5,746 bases of DNA, taken from positions 1-5,746 of the forward strand of contig DNLQ01000032.1 in the NCBI GenBank assembly GCA_003488415.1, read 5' to 3'. Made by a program: the position numbers and the translations under genes. Numbering within the stretch: the first letter of the stretch is position 1; each line of letters opens with the position of its first letter. Source of the stretch: Ruminococcus sp. (lineage in GTDB: Bacteria > Bacillota > Clostridia > Oscillospirales > Ruminococcaceae). Positions 1 to 5,722 of the stretch are shown here, piece after piece. The notes under the pieces are model-generated. The model searched no databases and had not been told where the DNA came from. It saw nothing but the letters and a program-made list of their open reading frames with translations.

Positions 1-168
1 GGCTCTATCTTACGGGCTGTCTCGTTCATCTTTCCGAGAAGATCATCTGATATGCTGCCTGTTATTTTCAGCTTCTTCAACGGGAAGTTCAGTACTGCCT
101 TCTCTACTCCATCCAGTTTCCCGATAGCTTCTTCGATCTTTGCTCCGCAGTGTGCGCAGTCAAGATTG
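1..168 (-). repeat. Direct repeat copy B (second HMA domain coding unit, cut by the edge)
   Basis: This segment matches 223-390 at a constant offset of 222 nt, which is 74 codons. By eye I count about 14 mismatches in 168 positions, so roughly 92% identity. The repeat encodes the second HMA domain of the leftward gene. Similarity continues to position 1, so the unit may extend beyond the window and there may be further copies. Confidence 0.9.
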
Positions 169-413
169 TTCACCGTGAACTCGTGTGTTTTCTCCGTTTC
201 AAGAGGAACTATGCTTACCTCAGGCTCTATCTTACGGGCTGTCTCGTTCATCTTTCCGAGAAACTCCTCTGTTATGCTGCCTGTTATTTTCAGCTTCTTC
301 AATGGATAATTCAGTACTGCCTTCTCTACTTCCTCCAGCTTCCCGATAGCCTCTTCGATCTTCGCTCCGCAGTGTGCGCAGTCAAGGTTCTGTATCTCGT
401 AAATTCTATCCAT
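1..413 (-). CDS. N-terminal part of heavy-metal P-type ATPase (CadA/ZntA-like), tandem HMA domains
   Basis: This is a partial gene: 137 codons read leftward from the ATG at 413-411, then it leaves the window. The protein begins MDRIYEIQNLDCAHCGAKIE. It holds two ferredoxin-like HMA domains, at about residues 3-70 and 77-137, each with a DCAHC metal-binding loop (Cys12/Cys15 and Cys86/Cys89). In Clostridia this NLDCAHCGAKIE start is typical of P1B ATPases that export Zn, Cd or Pb from the cytoplasm; the HMA domains bind the metal and regulate or feed the transporter. The ATPase core lies outside the window, so a stand-alone metal chaperone or another HMA protein is not excluded. The start is supported by an AAAGGA ribosome binding site 9 nt upstream. 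An ATG 7 nt further up (420-418) meets a stop after four codons. A strong promoter and an ArsR-like operator lie just upstream, which fits metal-induced expression. Confidence 0.8.
   Translation of the reverse strand, partial: MDRIYEIQNLDCAHCGAKIEEAIGKLEEVEKAVLNYPLKKLKITGSITEEFLGKMNETARKIEPEVSIVPLETEKTHEFTVNNLDCAHCGAKIEEAIGKLDGVEKAVLNFPLKKLKITGSISDDLLGKMNETARKIE
223..390 (-). repeat. Direct repeat copy A (first HMA domain coding unit)
   Basis: This is the partner of 1-168 and encodes the first HMA domain. Similarity stops a few bases past the DCAHC codons (about 390), just before the divergent first codons. Nearly all changes leave the protein the same or conservatively changed, so the duplication looks recent or homogenised and still under selection. 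Confidence 0.9.
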
Positions 414-436
414 AAGGCATTGTCCTTTCTACCATC

Positions 437-464
437 AAACATATGAACAATTGTTCATATGTTT
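437..464. promoter_or_regulatory. Perfect 28-bp palindrome, probable ArsR/SmtB-family operator
   Basis: The palindrome is perfect, centred between 450 and 451, with half-site AAACATATGAACAA. Its core TGAA-N6-TTCA is the arrangement used by ArsR/SmtB metal sensors such as CadC and CzrA. It abuts the -10 box of the leftward promoter and covers the expected transcription start near 457-459, the place where a repressor would block RNA polymerase. The regulator gene is not in the window. The assignment to ArsR/SmtB rests on the sequence pattern and the metal-ATPase context. A TetR-type repressor is a less likely alternative. Confidence 0.75.
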
Positions 465-493
465 ATGATATCATATAATTACCTGTTTGTCAA
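465..493 (-). promoter_or_regulatory. Sigma-A type promoter of the leftward HMA/ATPase gene
   Basis: Reading the minus strand, the -35 is TTGACA (493-488, perfect consensus) and the -10 is TATCAT (470-465, five of six), separated by 17 bp. The predicted start is near 457-459, leaving a leader of about 45 nt before the ATG at 413. The start point lies inside the palindrome at 437-464. Confidence 0.85.
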
Positions 494-511
494 TACCTTT
501 CAGAATTTTTC

Positions 512-540
512 TTGAATCATTTTTCCTGCTGTGTTATAAT
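512..540 (+). promoter_or_regulatory. Sigma-A type promoter with extended -10, for the CtpE-like ATPase
   Basis: The -35 is TTGAAT (512-517) and the -10 is a perfect TATAAT (535-540), with a 17-bp spacer and a TG at 532-533 that makes an extended -10. Transcription should begin near 547. This rules out the in-frame ATG at 541 as a start on this transcript and supports the start at 721. The promoter is divergent from the leftward one, with the two -35 boxes 18 bp apart. The palindrome at 437-464 lies about 50 bp upstream and does not cover it, so this promoter may be independent of that repressor. Confidence 0.8.
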
Positions 541-546
541 ATGAAA

Positions 547-720
547 AGAATAGCTGATAAAGACTCACCGATTCACCCGGAATACTTTCCCTCTGTCAGT
601 GTGCCGCTATTTCCGGCTGTATTCCGTATCATGTGCGGAGGTGTGTCCCGTTTACCGGCATATTTTCTCTGCGTAACCTTTTATTTAGCCGGTATATCTT
701 TATTTAAAGAAGGAGAAATA
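547..720 (+). other. Long untranslated leader of the P-type ATPase gene, possibly structured
   Basis: About 174 nt separate the predicted start of transcription from the ATG at 721. Complementary segments seen by eye are CTGATA 554-559 with TGTCAG 594-599 (one G-U pair), GCCG 603-606 with CGGC 614-617, CCGTA 624-628 with TGCGG 634-638, and TACCGGC 653-659 with GCCGGTA 688-694. A second Shine-Dalgarno-like GGAGGTG (637-643) has no ATG or TTG at a useful distance; only overlapping GTG triplets follow. The reading frame is open back to 487, but it runs through the promoter and has no credible start. I do not recognise a known riboswitch here; the GGGGAGUA signature of the yybP-ykoY Mn element is absent. 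An ordinary long leader is equally possible. Confidence 0.4.
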
Positions 721-3144
721 ATGAAAGGAACAAAGCATACCGCTTTCAGAAATACCGGTATCACCGGTGCAGAACGCATAAACGCTCCCACGGACTCGGG
801 ACTGACTTCAGAACAGGTAAAGCTCCGGCAGAGCCAGGGACTGTGCAACACTCCCCCTGAACCGCCTTCCAAATCAGTGAGCGACATTATGGCCGGCAAT
901 GTGTTTACCTACTTCAACCTCATTTTCGTGACTCTTGCCGTTCTGATAATCTACACCGGCTCCTACATGGACCTGACCTTCATGCCCGTCATCATAGCAA
1001 ATACCTGCATCGGCATCTTCCAGGAGCTTCGGTCAAAGCGTGTTCTCGACAAGCTCACTGTACTGCACGCTCCCGTTACCTCCGTCATCAGGGACGGCAA
1101 AGAAACAAGCGTCAGGTCGAAAGACCTTGTGCTGGACGATGTGGCTGTTTTCCGTGCAGGAAATCAGATAACCGCCGATTCTGTGGTGATAGACGGCAGT
1201 GTCTCTGTAAACGAATCCCTGCTTACCGGCGAATCCGATGAGATAGCTAAGTCTGCCGGTGACACACTCATGTCCGGCAGCTTCATCGTCTCAGGATCCT
1301 GTAGGGCAAGACTGGAAAAGGTTGGCGCTGAGTCCTATATCTCAAAACTCACCATTCAGGCTAAGAAGTCCCGGCACGGTGAACAGTCTGAAATGATACG
1401 CTCCCTCAACCGCATCGTCAAGTTCGCCGGCATCGCTATCATCCCCATAGGTCTGATGCTCTTCGGGCGGCAGTATATGGCTGCCGGCGACTCCCTCAAT
1501 GACAGCATCCGCTCAATGGTGGCGGCTGTAATCGGCATGATACCTGAGGGACTCTTCCTTCTGGCAAGTACTACCCTCGCCCTCAGCGCAATGCGCCTTG
1601 CACTGGGTAAAGTGCTCGTGCACGATATGAAGTGCATCGAGACTCTTGCAAGAGTGGACGTGCTGTGTGTGGACAAGACCGGCACTATCACCGAAAATAC
1701 CATGTCTGTAACCGGTCTGATACCTGTACAGGAAAAATACACTCAGGAGGAACTGGAGTCAATGCTCAGTGACCTGGTATCTGCTCAGTCCGCTGACAAC
1801 GCTACTATGGCTGCTCTGAAAAACCGCTTCGTTTCTCCCTCCGGTATGCCTGTAAACAGGCATACGGGCTTTTCTTCAGAGTTCAAGTACAGCAGTGCGG
1901 AGGTAAATCACGGCGGAAGAAAAGTCTCACTTGTACTCGGCGCTCCGGAGACAGTTCTCCGTGAGGCATTTGAAGGTCACAGGACTATGACTGAGGAGCT
2001 TAACCGCAAAGGCTGCAGAGTGCTTGCTCTCGCCGAGTATAACGGCATCCCAGACGGCAAGGCTCTTACCTCGGAGGCTGAGGCGCTCTGCTTCGTCCTG
2101 CTTTCAAATCCCGTCCGCAGGAACGCTCAGGAGACCTTCGGCTTCTTCCATGAACAAGGCGTCTGTATCAAGGTCATCTCCGGCGACAACCCCGTTACTG
2201 TCTCCGAGACTGCAAGACAAGCCGGCATTGAGAACGCTCACAGCTTCATCGACGCATCCACGCTTACTACCGACAGCTCAATCGCTGATGCCGCTTCAAG
2301 ATACACTGTGTTCGGAAGAGTAACTCCCGAACAGAAACGCAAGCTCATCAAGGCTCTGAAGTCCGCCGGACATACCGTTGCTATGACCGGTGACGGTGTG
2401 AATGACGTGCTCGCACTACGTGACGCTGACTGCTCAGTGGCTATGGCGTCGGGCAGTGACGCTGCTGCACAGGCGTCCCAGCTCGTACTCCTGGAATCAG
2501 ACTTCTCACGTATGCCGGAGGTTGTTATGGAAGGCAGAAAGGTCGTAAATAACCTTGAACGCTCCGGCAGCCTCTTCCTCGTCAAAAATATCTTCTCGCT
2601 GCTCATGTCCGTGGTGACTCTCTTCTGGGGCATCAGCTACCCCTTCGTTCCCTCCCAGATCACACTTATCAGTATGTTCACAATCGGCATCCCGGCTTTC
2701 TTTCTCTCACAGATACCCAACAGCGAGATTATTCGAGGAAAGTTCATGTCAAACGTCCTCCTCAAAGCACTCCCTGCCGGTATCACAGATACTGTAGTTG
2801 TGTCAGCCATGGTATTCTTCGGCAGCATCTTCTCCTTGGGTGAGAACGAGATCGCTACCGGCGCTATCGTCCTCCTCGGCATCGTGGGACTTATGATCCT
2901 CTTCTCCATTAGCCGTCCCATGAACAGTATAAAGTGGGGCATCTGGATCTTCTGCGCCGTGGGACTTACTGCCGGTATGCTCCTGATGAACGACTTCTTC
3001 GGTCTGTCCCCCATTACACTGAAATGCTTCCTCCTCTGCGCCGACTTCGCTATCATCGCTGAGCCTATGCTCAGATACCTCTCGTCGCTTGTCAGATTCC
3101 TGGAGGGATTCTTCTCACGGACTGCCGGAAGTGAACAGAAATAG
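721..3144 (+). CDS. Cation-transporting P-type ATPase, CtpE-like
   Basis: This 807-residue integral membrane pump couples ATP hydrolysis to cation movement across the cell membrane. All catalytic marks are present: TGES (169-172, actuator domain), PEGL in membrane segment 4 (275-278), the phosphorylated aspartate in DKTGT (Asp318), SGDNP (487-491) and the hinge TGDGVND (556-562). About ten membrane segments are visible: two at roughly 60-100, two at 235-295 and six after about residue 610. There is no N-terminal HMA domain and no CPC motif, so it is not a P1B heavy-metal pump. The IPEGL...ETLARVDVLCVDKTGT stretch resembles the actinobacterial CtpE group, for which a calcium role is reported. 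The ion here is not certain; Ca or Mg are possible. The nucleotide domain has LGAPE where many relatives have KGAPE. The ATG at 721 follows AAGGAG by 5 nt. The frame is open upstream, but the -10 box lies at 535-540. Confidence 0.9.
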   Translation: MKGTKHTAFRNTGITGAERINAPTDSGLTSEQVKLRQSQGLCNTPPEPPSKSVSDIMAGNVFTYFNLIFVTLAVLIIYTGSYMDLTFMPVIIANTCIGIFQELRSKRVLDKLTVLHAPVTSVIRDGKETSVRSKDLVLDDVAVFRAGNQITADSVVIDGSVSVNESLLTGESDEIAKSAGDTLMSGSFIVSGSCRARLEKVGAESYISKLTIQAKKSRHGEQSEMIRSLNRIVKFAGIAIIPIGLMLFGRQYMAAGDSLNDSIRSMVAAVIGMIPEGLFLLASTTLALSAMRLALGKVLVHDMKCIETLARVDVLCVDKTGTITENTMSVTGLIPVQEKYTQEELESMLSDLVSAQSADNATMAALKNRFVSPSGMPVNRHTGFSSEFKYSSAEVNHGGRKVSLVLGAPETVLREAFEGHRTMTEELNRKGCRVLALAEYNGIPDGKALTSEAEALCFVLLSNPVRRNAQETFGFFHEQGVCIKVISGDNPVTVSETARQAGIENAHSFIDASTLTTDSSIADAASRYTVFGRVTPEQKRKLIKALKSAGHTVAMTGDGVNDVLALRDADCSVAMASGSDAAAQASQLVLLESDFSRMPEVVMEGRKVVNNLERSGSLFLVKNIFSLLMSVVTLFWGISYPFVPSQITLISMFTIGIPAFFLSQIPNSEIIRGKFMSNVLLKALPAGITDTVVVSAMVFFGSIFSLGENEIATGAIVLLGIVGLMILFSISRPMNSIKWGIWIFCAVGLTAGMLLMNDFFGLSPITLKCFLLCADFAIIAEPMLRYLSSLVRFLEGFFSRTAGSEQK

Positions 3145-3149
3145 CCTGA

Positions 3150-3167
3150 TGTTAACCTCGGTTAACA
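3150..3167. promoter_or_regulatory. 18-bp palindrome just after the ATPase gene
   Basis: TGTTAACC and GGTTAACA are perfect inverted arms around a TC spacer, beginning 6 nt after the ATPase stop codon. No T-run follows on either strand, so it is not a simple terminator. It may be a protein-binding site or an mRNA 3' end structure. No regulator can be named. Confidence 0.4.
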
Positions 3168-3212
3168 AATGTCCAGATCAGTGCAATCCATGCAAAAGGC
3201 TTAAAACAGGCA

Positions 3213-3259
3213 ATTCTGAGTTTTGTTATCATGTGCTAACCACTTTCAGAATATTTTTT
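3213..3259 (+). terminator. Weak terminator candidate for the ATPase gene
   Basis: ATTCTGA (3213-3219) pairs perfectly with TCAGAAT (3246-3252), and a T6 run follows at 3254-3259. The stem is AT-rich and the loop about 26 nt, so this is a poor intrinsic terminator. It is the only hairpin plus T-run found between the ATPase and sigma genes, and read-through into the sigma operon is possible. Confidence 0.3.
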
Positions 3260-3278
3260 CGCTTTTTTCGTCTTTTTT
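3254..3278. promoter_or_regulatory. Three phased T6 tracts upstream of the sigma operon
   Basis: T6 runs start at 3254, 3263 and 3273, separated by CGC and CGTC. The spacing of 9-10 bp is close to one helical turn, the arrangement that bends DNA. They lie just upstream of, or over, the -35 region of the probable sigma-operon promoter, where they could act like an UP element. Confidence 0.4.
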
Positions 3279-3302
3279 GCCCCTTAAAATCACTTGTATA
3301 TG
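3274..3302 (+). promoter_or_regulatory. Probable but weak promoter of the sigma operon
   Basis: Two -10 candidates are visible: TAAAAT at 3285-3290, and TATATG at 3297-3302, which has a poor -35 (TTTTTG, 3274-3279) at 17 bp. Neither has a good -35 box, so the promoter may depend on the T-tracts or on an activator. Either choice puts the start of transcription at or beside the palindrome 3301-3314. Confidence 0.35.
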
Positions 3303-3314
3303 AAAGCGCTTTCA
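3301..3314. promoter_or_regulatory. cre-like / LacI-family operator
   Basis: TGAAAGCGCTTTCA is a perfect 14-bp palindrome with central CG. It fits the catabolite-responsive element (cre) pattern bound by CcpA, and more generally LacI-family operators. It sits 45 bp before the sigma-factor ATG, at or just downstream of the probable promoter, where binding would repress. A local LacI-family regulator other than CcpA could also use it. Confidence 0.7.
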
Positions 3315-3358
3315 CAGGTCTGCCGATCAGCTTGTTTTTTTGCGAAAGGGGTGATTCT

Positions 3359-3955
3359 ATGATCGCTGACTCTGAACACATTTACGGAGGTGAGAATGCC
3401 ATTTTTACTACGGTTATGAAAACTGATACGCTTACTGATGACCGGGACTACGTCAATCAGCTCATTGCAGAGTGTCCGCACTCAAAGGACGCTCTCGGCA
3501 AACTGTACGATATGTTCCGGAAAAGCGTATTCGCTCTTGCATTCAGTATTACTTCCGACTACCACCTCTCCGAGGACTGCGTCATAGAGACCTTCGTCAG
3601 ACTTACCCAGGCTGAGCATTTCAATCCCCGGAAAGGTGACGGCAGAGGCTTTATCCACAAGATCGCACGCAACGTTGCAATGGAGCTTTACCGCAGCTAC
3701 AAAACACGTAAAACAGACTTCTTCATTCAGAGCTACGGTGAGGCTGATAAGACTGTCGAGGACAGTATTTTTATAAATCAGCTCCTGAAACACCTTAATA
3801 TGAAACAGAGACAGATCGTCATTATGAAGGTGTGCAGCGGACTGACCTTCAAGGAAATAGCCAGGATCATGGTGATGCCCGAATCTACGGTGAAATCACG
3901 CTACCATAAGGCTATGGATATTCTCAAGGAAAAGGCAGGTGTTAAAGGTGAATAA
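3359..3955 (+). CDS. ECF-like RNA polymerase sigma-70 factor
   Basis: This 198-residue protein would direct RNA polymerase to a special promoter set. Region sigma-2 spans about 44-115 (from DALGKLYDMF, through GFIHKIARNVAMELYRSYKTRK). Region sigma-4 spans about 137-190, with a helix-turn-helix in LTFKEIARIMVMPESTVKSRYHKA. There is no sigma-1.1 or full sigma-3 domain and the length is normal for ECF factors. The chosen ATG at 3359 follows AAAGGGGTGA with about 7 nt spacing. The frame is open further upstream without a better start. A second in-frame ATG at 3416 (Met20) would still keep both domains whole and is preceded by a minicistron described separately. The gene overlaps the next one, which marks an operon and probable translational coupling. 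A cre-like palindrome upstream suggests control by carbon status. The target promoters are unknown. Confidence 0.85.
   Translation: MIADSEHIYGGENAIFTTVMKTDTLTDDRDYVNQLIAECPHSKDALGKLYDMFRKSVFALAFSITSDYHLSEDCVIETFVRLTQAEHFNPRKGDGRGFIHKIARNVAMELYRSYKTRKTDFFIQSYGEADKTVEDSIFINQLLKHLNMKQRQIVIMKVCSGLTFKEIARIMVMPESTVKSRYHKAMDILKEKAGVKGE
3396..3419 (+). other. Possible seven-codon minicistron inside the sigma gene start
   Basis: A near-ideal Shine-Dalgarno GGAGGTGA (3386-3393) precedes an ATG at 3396 that is out of frame with the sigma gene. It reads MPFLLRL and stops at 3417-3419, where the stop overlaps the in-frame sigma ATG at 3416 as ATGA. This could couple translation to a 179-residue sigma form, or it may be chance. 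Confidence 0.25.
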
Positions 3956-5555
3956 GGACTACGATCACAATGATATCGAGAAGCTCCTCAGCGATAAAAT
4001 GAACGAGCTTTCTCAGTCTGTCGATTGCTTCGACAAGATCACAGAAAGAGCCTTTCCGCAGAGCGACCGGGATTTTTCCGGAAGCGAGTTCACCGTGACC
4101 GGCCTTGAAAACATCACGGGGCGTTCAAAACGCAGCAATTTCATCAGGTGGATCGCTTTTGCCGCCGCTGCTGCCCTGTTCGTCTTCGTCATTCCAAAAA
4201 CCAGCTTTTTCTCAGGAGTCATGTCAAAGATCAGCTACTCGGACAAGGAACTGTACAAGTCGATCGTCAGCGAGATAAACGACGCTGCCGGAAACAGCAG
4301 CTACATCTCCTTCGATGTTCCTCTGGATTATTATATCGCTAATGATGTTCTCATCACTCCCCTTCTGAGCTGCCCATTTGAGAAAAGCGGCAGGGAAAAC
4401 GTTTTCGTAAGAGTTTACATCAGAATGATCGGCGGACTGCTTACAAATCAGGTCTACGCTGTTGAGTACCATGATACCTATACAGCATCCAACTTCATTG
4501 CTGCGGCTGCTTCCAAGGCTGAGTTCTCAGACTCAGAGGCTGCCGGTCTCGGCGATAATACTCCCTATACCATCAATAATGAAGCTCTCGACAATGCTCT
4601 CGACATGAACCTATGCAGCGACAGCGGCAATCTTTCCCTAACAGACGGAAAAGCTGTCTCCGCAGCTTCTTTCAGCCTTCCGCAGAATCTGAAGCTCGGT
4701 GACAATATAGTCGCAGGTGCTGTGACAGATGTGGTTTACTATCATATGAACGCAAGGTTTGAAAAACAGCATTACTATGATATCCGCACCTACGACAGCA
4801 ATTCAGACAGCTTTCAGACTCTGGAGCTGCCTGACAGAAGAACTATGTGGAAGGAATCAGTTTACCTCAGCGGCAGACCTGCTTTCCCCGACGATGACTG
4901 CTCCTGCTTTGAGAAGACAAGGTTCTTTAATGCTGAGCCTCCTTCGACATTCGAGCCTTGCTGGGCTGCCTACTATCCGCTGTCCTCCGAATCTCAGCTC
5001 CCGGACTATTACGGCAATAAGCTGGAACTTGAACACGTCAATTTCTCCAGACTCGGAGTATTCAGCACTATTTACTCCCCTCCCGGTTTCTGCTGTGACA
5101 ACTTCCGGATGTATTTCTCACCGTGGGACACATATATCCCTATATCCAGCAAAGGATTCAGAGATTGTATAATCATCTGCGGAAACCAGACCGTCAGCGC
5201 TCCTGAAGATCTTATCCTCGATTATTCTCCCACCGCTCCCGCTCAGAAGGACAGCATTATCTTCAGTCCGTACTGCACTCAGGAGTTTATCAGTCAGCTT
5301 GAAGAAAACAAAGAGGTAATTGAACAAAACATCGCTTCTGCAAAAGCTAACCTTGACTCATCCAGGTCTCATCTCGAATGGCTAAGGTCAGAACTGGAAG
5401 CTATGGAAAAATCTGACGAATACGACGATAAAGACAAAGAAAAGATTAGCCGCTCAATTACCGAATCAGAGACTATCTGCGAACACTTTGAAAAAGAAAT
5501 CCTTTCCAATACTGACCTTCTGGAAAAGCTGAAGGACTTAAAATCCAATAACTGA
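3939..5555 (+). CDS. Membrane-anchored protein with coiled-coil C-terminus, putative anti-sigma factor or sensor
   Basis: I do not recognise a family. The 538 residues divide into a cytoplasmic part (about 1-67, charged, with helix-like segments), one membrane helix (about 68-87, preceded by basic residues 62-70, so N-terminus inside), and an outer region of about 450 residues. The outer region has 11 cysteines (145, 226, 321, 323, 341, 385, 386, 410, 414, 446, 514), including CSC and CC pairs. It ends in two charged heptad-like helices (about 448-490 and 497-535) that could form a helical hairpin. The start is GTG at 3939, 8 nt after AAGGA. GTG at 3948 is an alternative. It overlaps the sigma gene by 17 nt (or 8), the usual layout of a sigma/anti-sigma pair, so the inner part may hold the sigma factor at the membrane. 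No HxxxCxxC zinc anti-sigma motif is seen. The role is inferred from position and topology only. Confidence 0.65.
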   Translation: MLKVNKDYDHNDIEKLLSDKMNELSQSVDCFDKITERAFPQSDRDFSGSEFTVTGLENITGRSKRSNFIRWIAFAAAAALFVFVIPKTSFFSGVMSKISYSDKELYKSIVSEINDAAGNSSYISFDVPLDYYIANDVLITPLLSCPFEKSGRENVFVRVYIRMIGGLLTNQVYAVEYHDTYTASNFIAAAASKAEFSDSEAAGLGDNTPYTINNEALDNALDMNLCSDSGNLSLTDGKAVSAASFSLPQNLKLGDNIVAGAVTDVVYYHMNARFEKQHYYDIRTYDSNSDSFQTLELPDRRTMWKESVYLSGRPAFPDDDCSCFEKTRFFNAEPPSTFEPCWAAYYPLSSESQLPDYYGNKLELEHVNFSRLGVFSTIYSPPGFCCDNFRMYFSPWDTYIPISSKGFRDCIIICGNQTVSAPEDLILDYSPTAPAQKDSIIFSPYCTQEFISQLEENKEVIEQNIASAKANLDSSRSHLEWLRSELEAMEKSDEYDDKDKEKISRSITESETICEHFEKEILSNTDLLEKLKDLKSNN

Positions 5556-5558
5556 CCT

Positions 5559-5582
5559 CAGAGCAGAACTCGCTCAGCTCTG
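5559..5582 (+). other. Small hairpin after the operon stop codon
   Basis: CAGAGC (5559-5564) and GCTCTG (5577-5582) form a 6-bp stem with a 12-nt loop, 3 nt past the stop. No T-run follows. It may protect the mRNA end or fold together with the terminator just downstream. Confidence 0.35.
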
Positions 5583-5590
5583 CGGACACC

Positions 5591-5645
5591 AACAAAAGAA
5601 ATGGCTTTGCCCGGACTTCTGTCCGGGCAGCTTTTGTTATTTTTG
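5591..5645 (+). terminator. Strong intrinsic terminator of the sigma operon
   Basis: A GC-rich 9-bp stem, TGCCCGGAC (5608-5616) with GTCCGGGCA (5621-5629), closes a TTCT loop. An outer 8-bp stem, AACAAAAG (5591-5598) with CTTTTGTT (5631-5638), extends it, and T-rich sequence follows to about 5644. The complementary strand also has a T-rich tail after the inner stem, so it may stop transcription from both sides. Confidence 0.85.
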
Positions 5646-5664
5646 TGAAATATATCATGCTCTC

Positions 5665-5693
5665 TTGATTTGTCTGTTCTTATGTGGTAAAAT
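5665..5693 (+). promoter_or_regulatory. Sigma-A type promoter for the downstream tRNA
   Basis: The -35 is TTGATT (5665-5670) and the -10 is TAAAAT (5688-5693), with a 17-bp spacer and a TG at 5685-5686 making an extended -10. The predicted start near 5700 leaves about 23 nt before the tRNA. Confidence 0.75.
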
Positions 5694-5722
5694 ATATTAG
5701 TCGGATGTATCCCATAATTATT

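Noticed and set aside
406..420. Four-codon upstream reading frame (ATG at 420-418, minus strand) overlapping the HMA gene start
   Set aside because: The AAAGGA site is only 2 nt from this ATG and is well placed for the ATG at 413. A four-codon frame is easily chance.
52..446. Rightward reading frames of 85 and 98 codons over the HMA gene
   Set aside because: They are antisense to the clear HMA-domain coding sequence. Their apparent internal repeat is only the HMA duplication read on the wrong strand.
487..720. N-terminal extension of the ATPase (open frame back to 487, ATG at 541)
   Set aside because: A good promoter lies at 512-540, so the ATG at 541 precedes the expected transcript start. 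No ribosome binding site precedes 541, whereas AAGGAG stands 5 nt before the ATG at 721. The extension does not resemble a P-type ATPase N-terminus.
547..720. yybP-ykoY (Mn) or M-box (Mg) riboswitch
   Set aside because: The conserved GGGGAGUA-type loop of yybP-ykoY is not present, and I see no M-box signature. The leader is reported only as unassigned.
2024..3056. Reading frames of 99-139 codons on both strands within the ATPase gene
   Set aside because: They lie inside a complete, motif-rich gene, have no ribosome binding site support, and give low-complexity Ser/Arg/Pro-rich products typical of shadow frames.
3247..3272. ECF-type autoregulatory promoter using CGTC at 3269-3272
   Set aside because: The segment 16 nt upstream is CAGAAT, which matches the TGAAAC-type -35 poorly. 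The only clear AAC (TAACC, 3237-3241) is too far away.
3089..3358. Longer sigma factor starting inside the ATPase gene
   Set aside because: The extension crosses the end of the ATPase gene, the T-tracts and the cre-like site, and it is not sigma-like. The ATG at 3359 has its own ribosome binding site.
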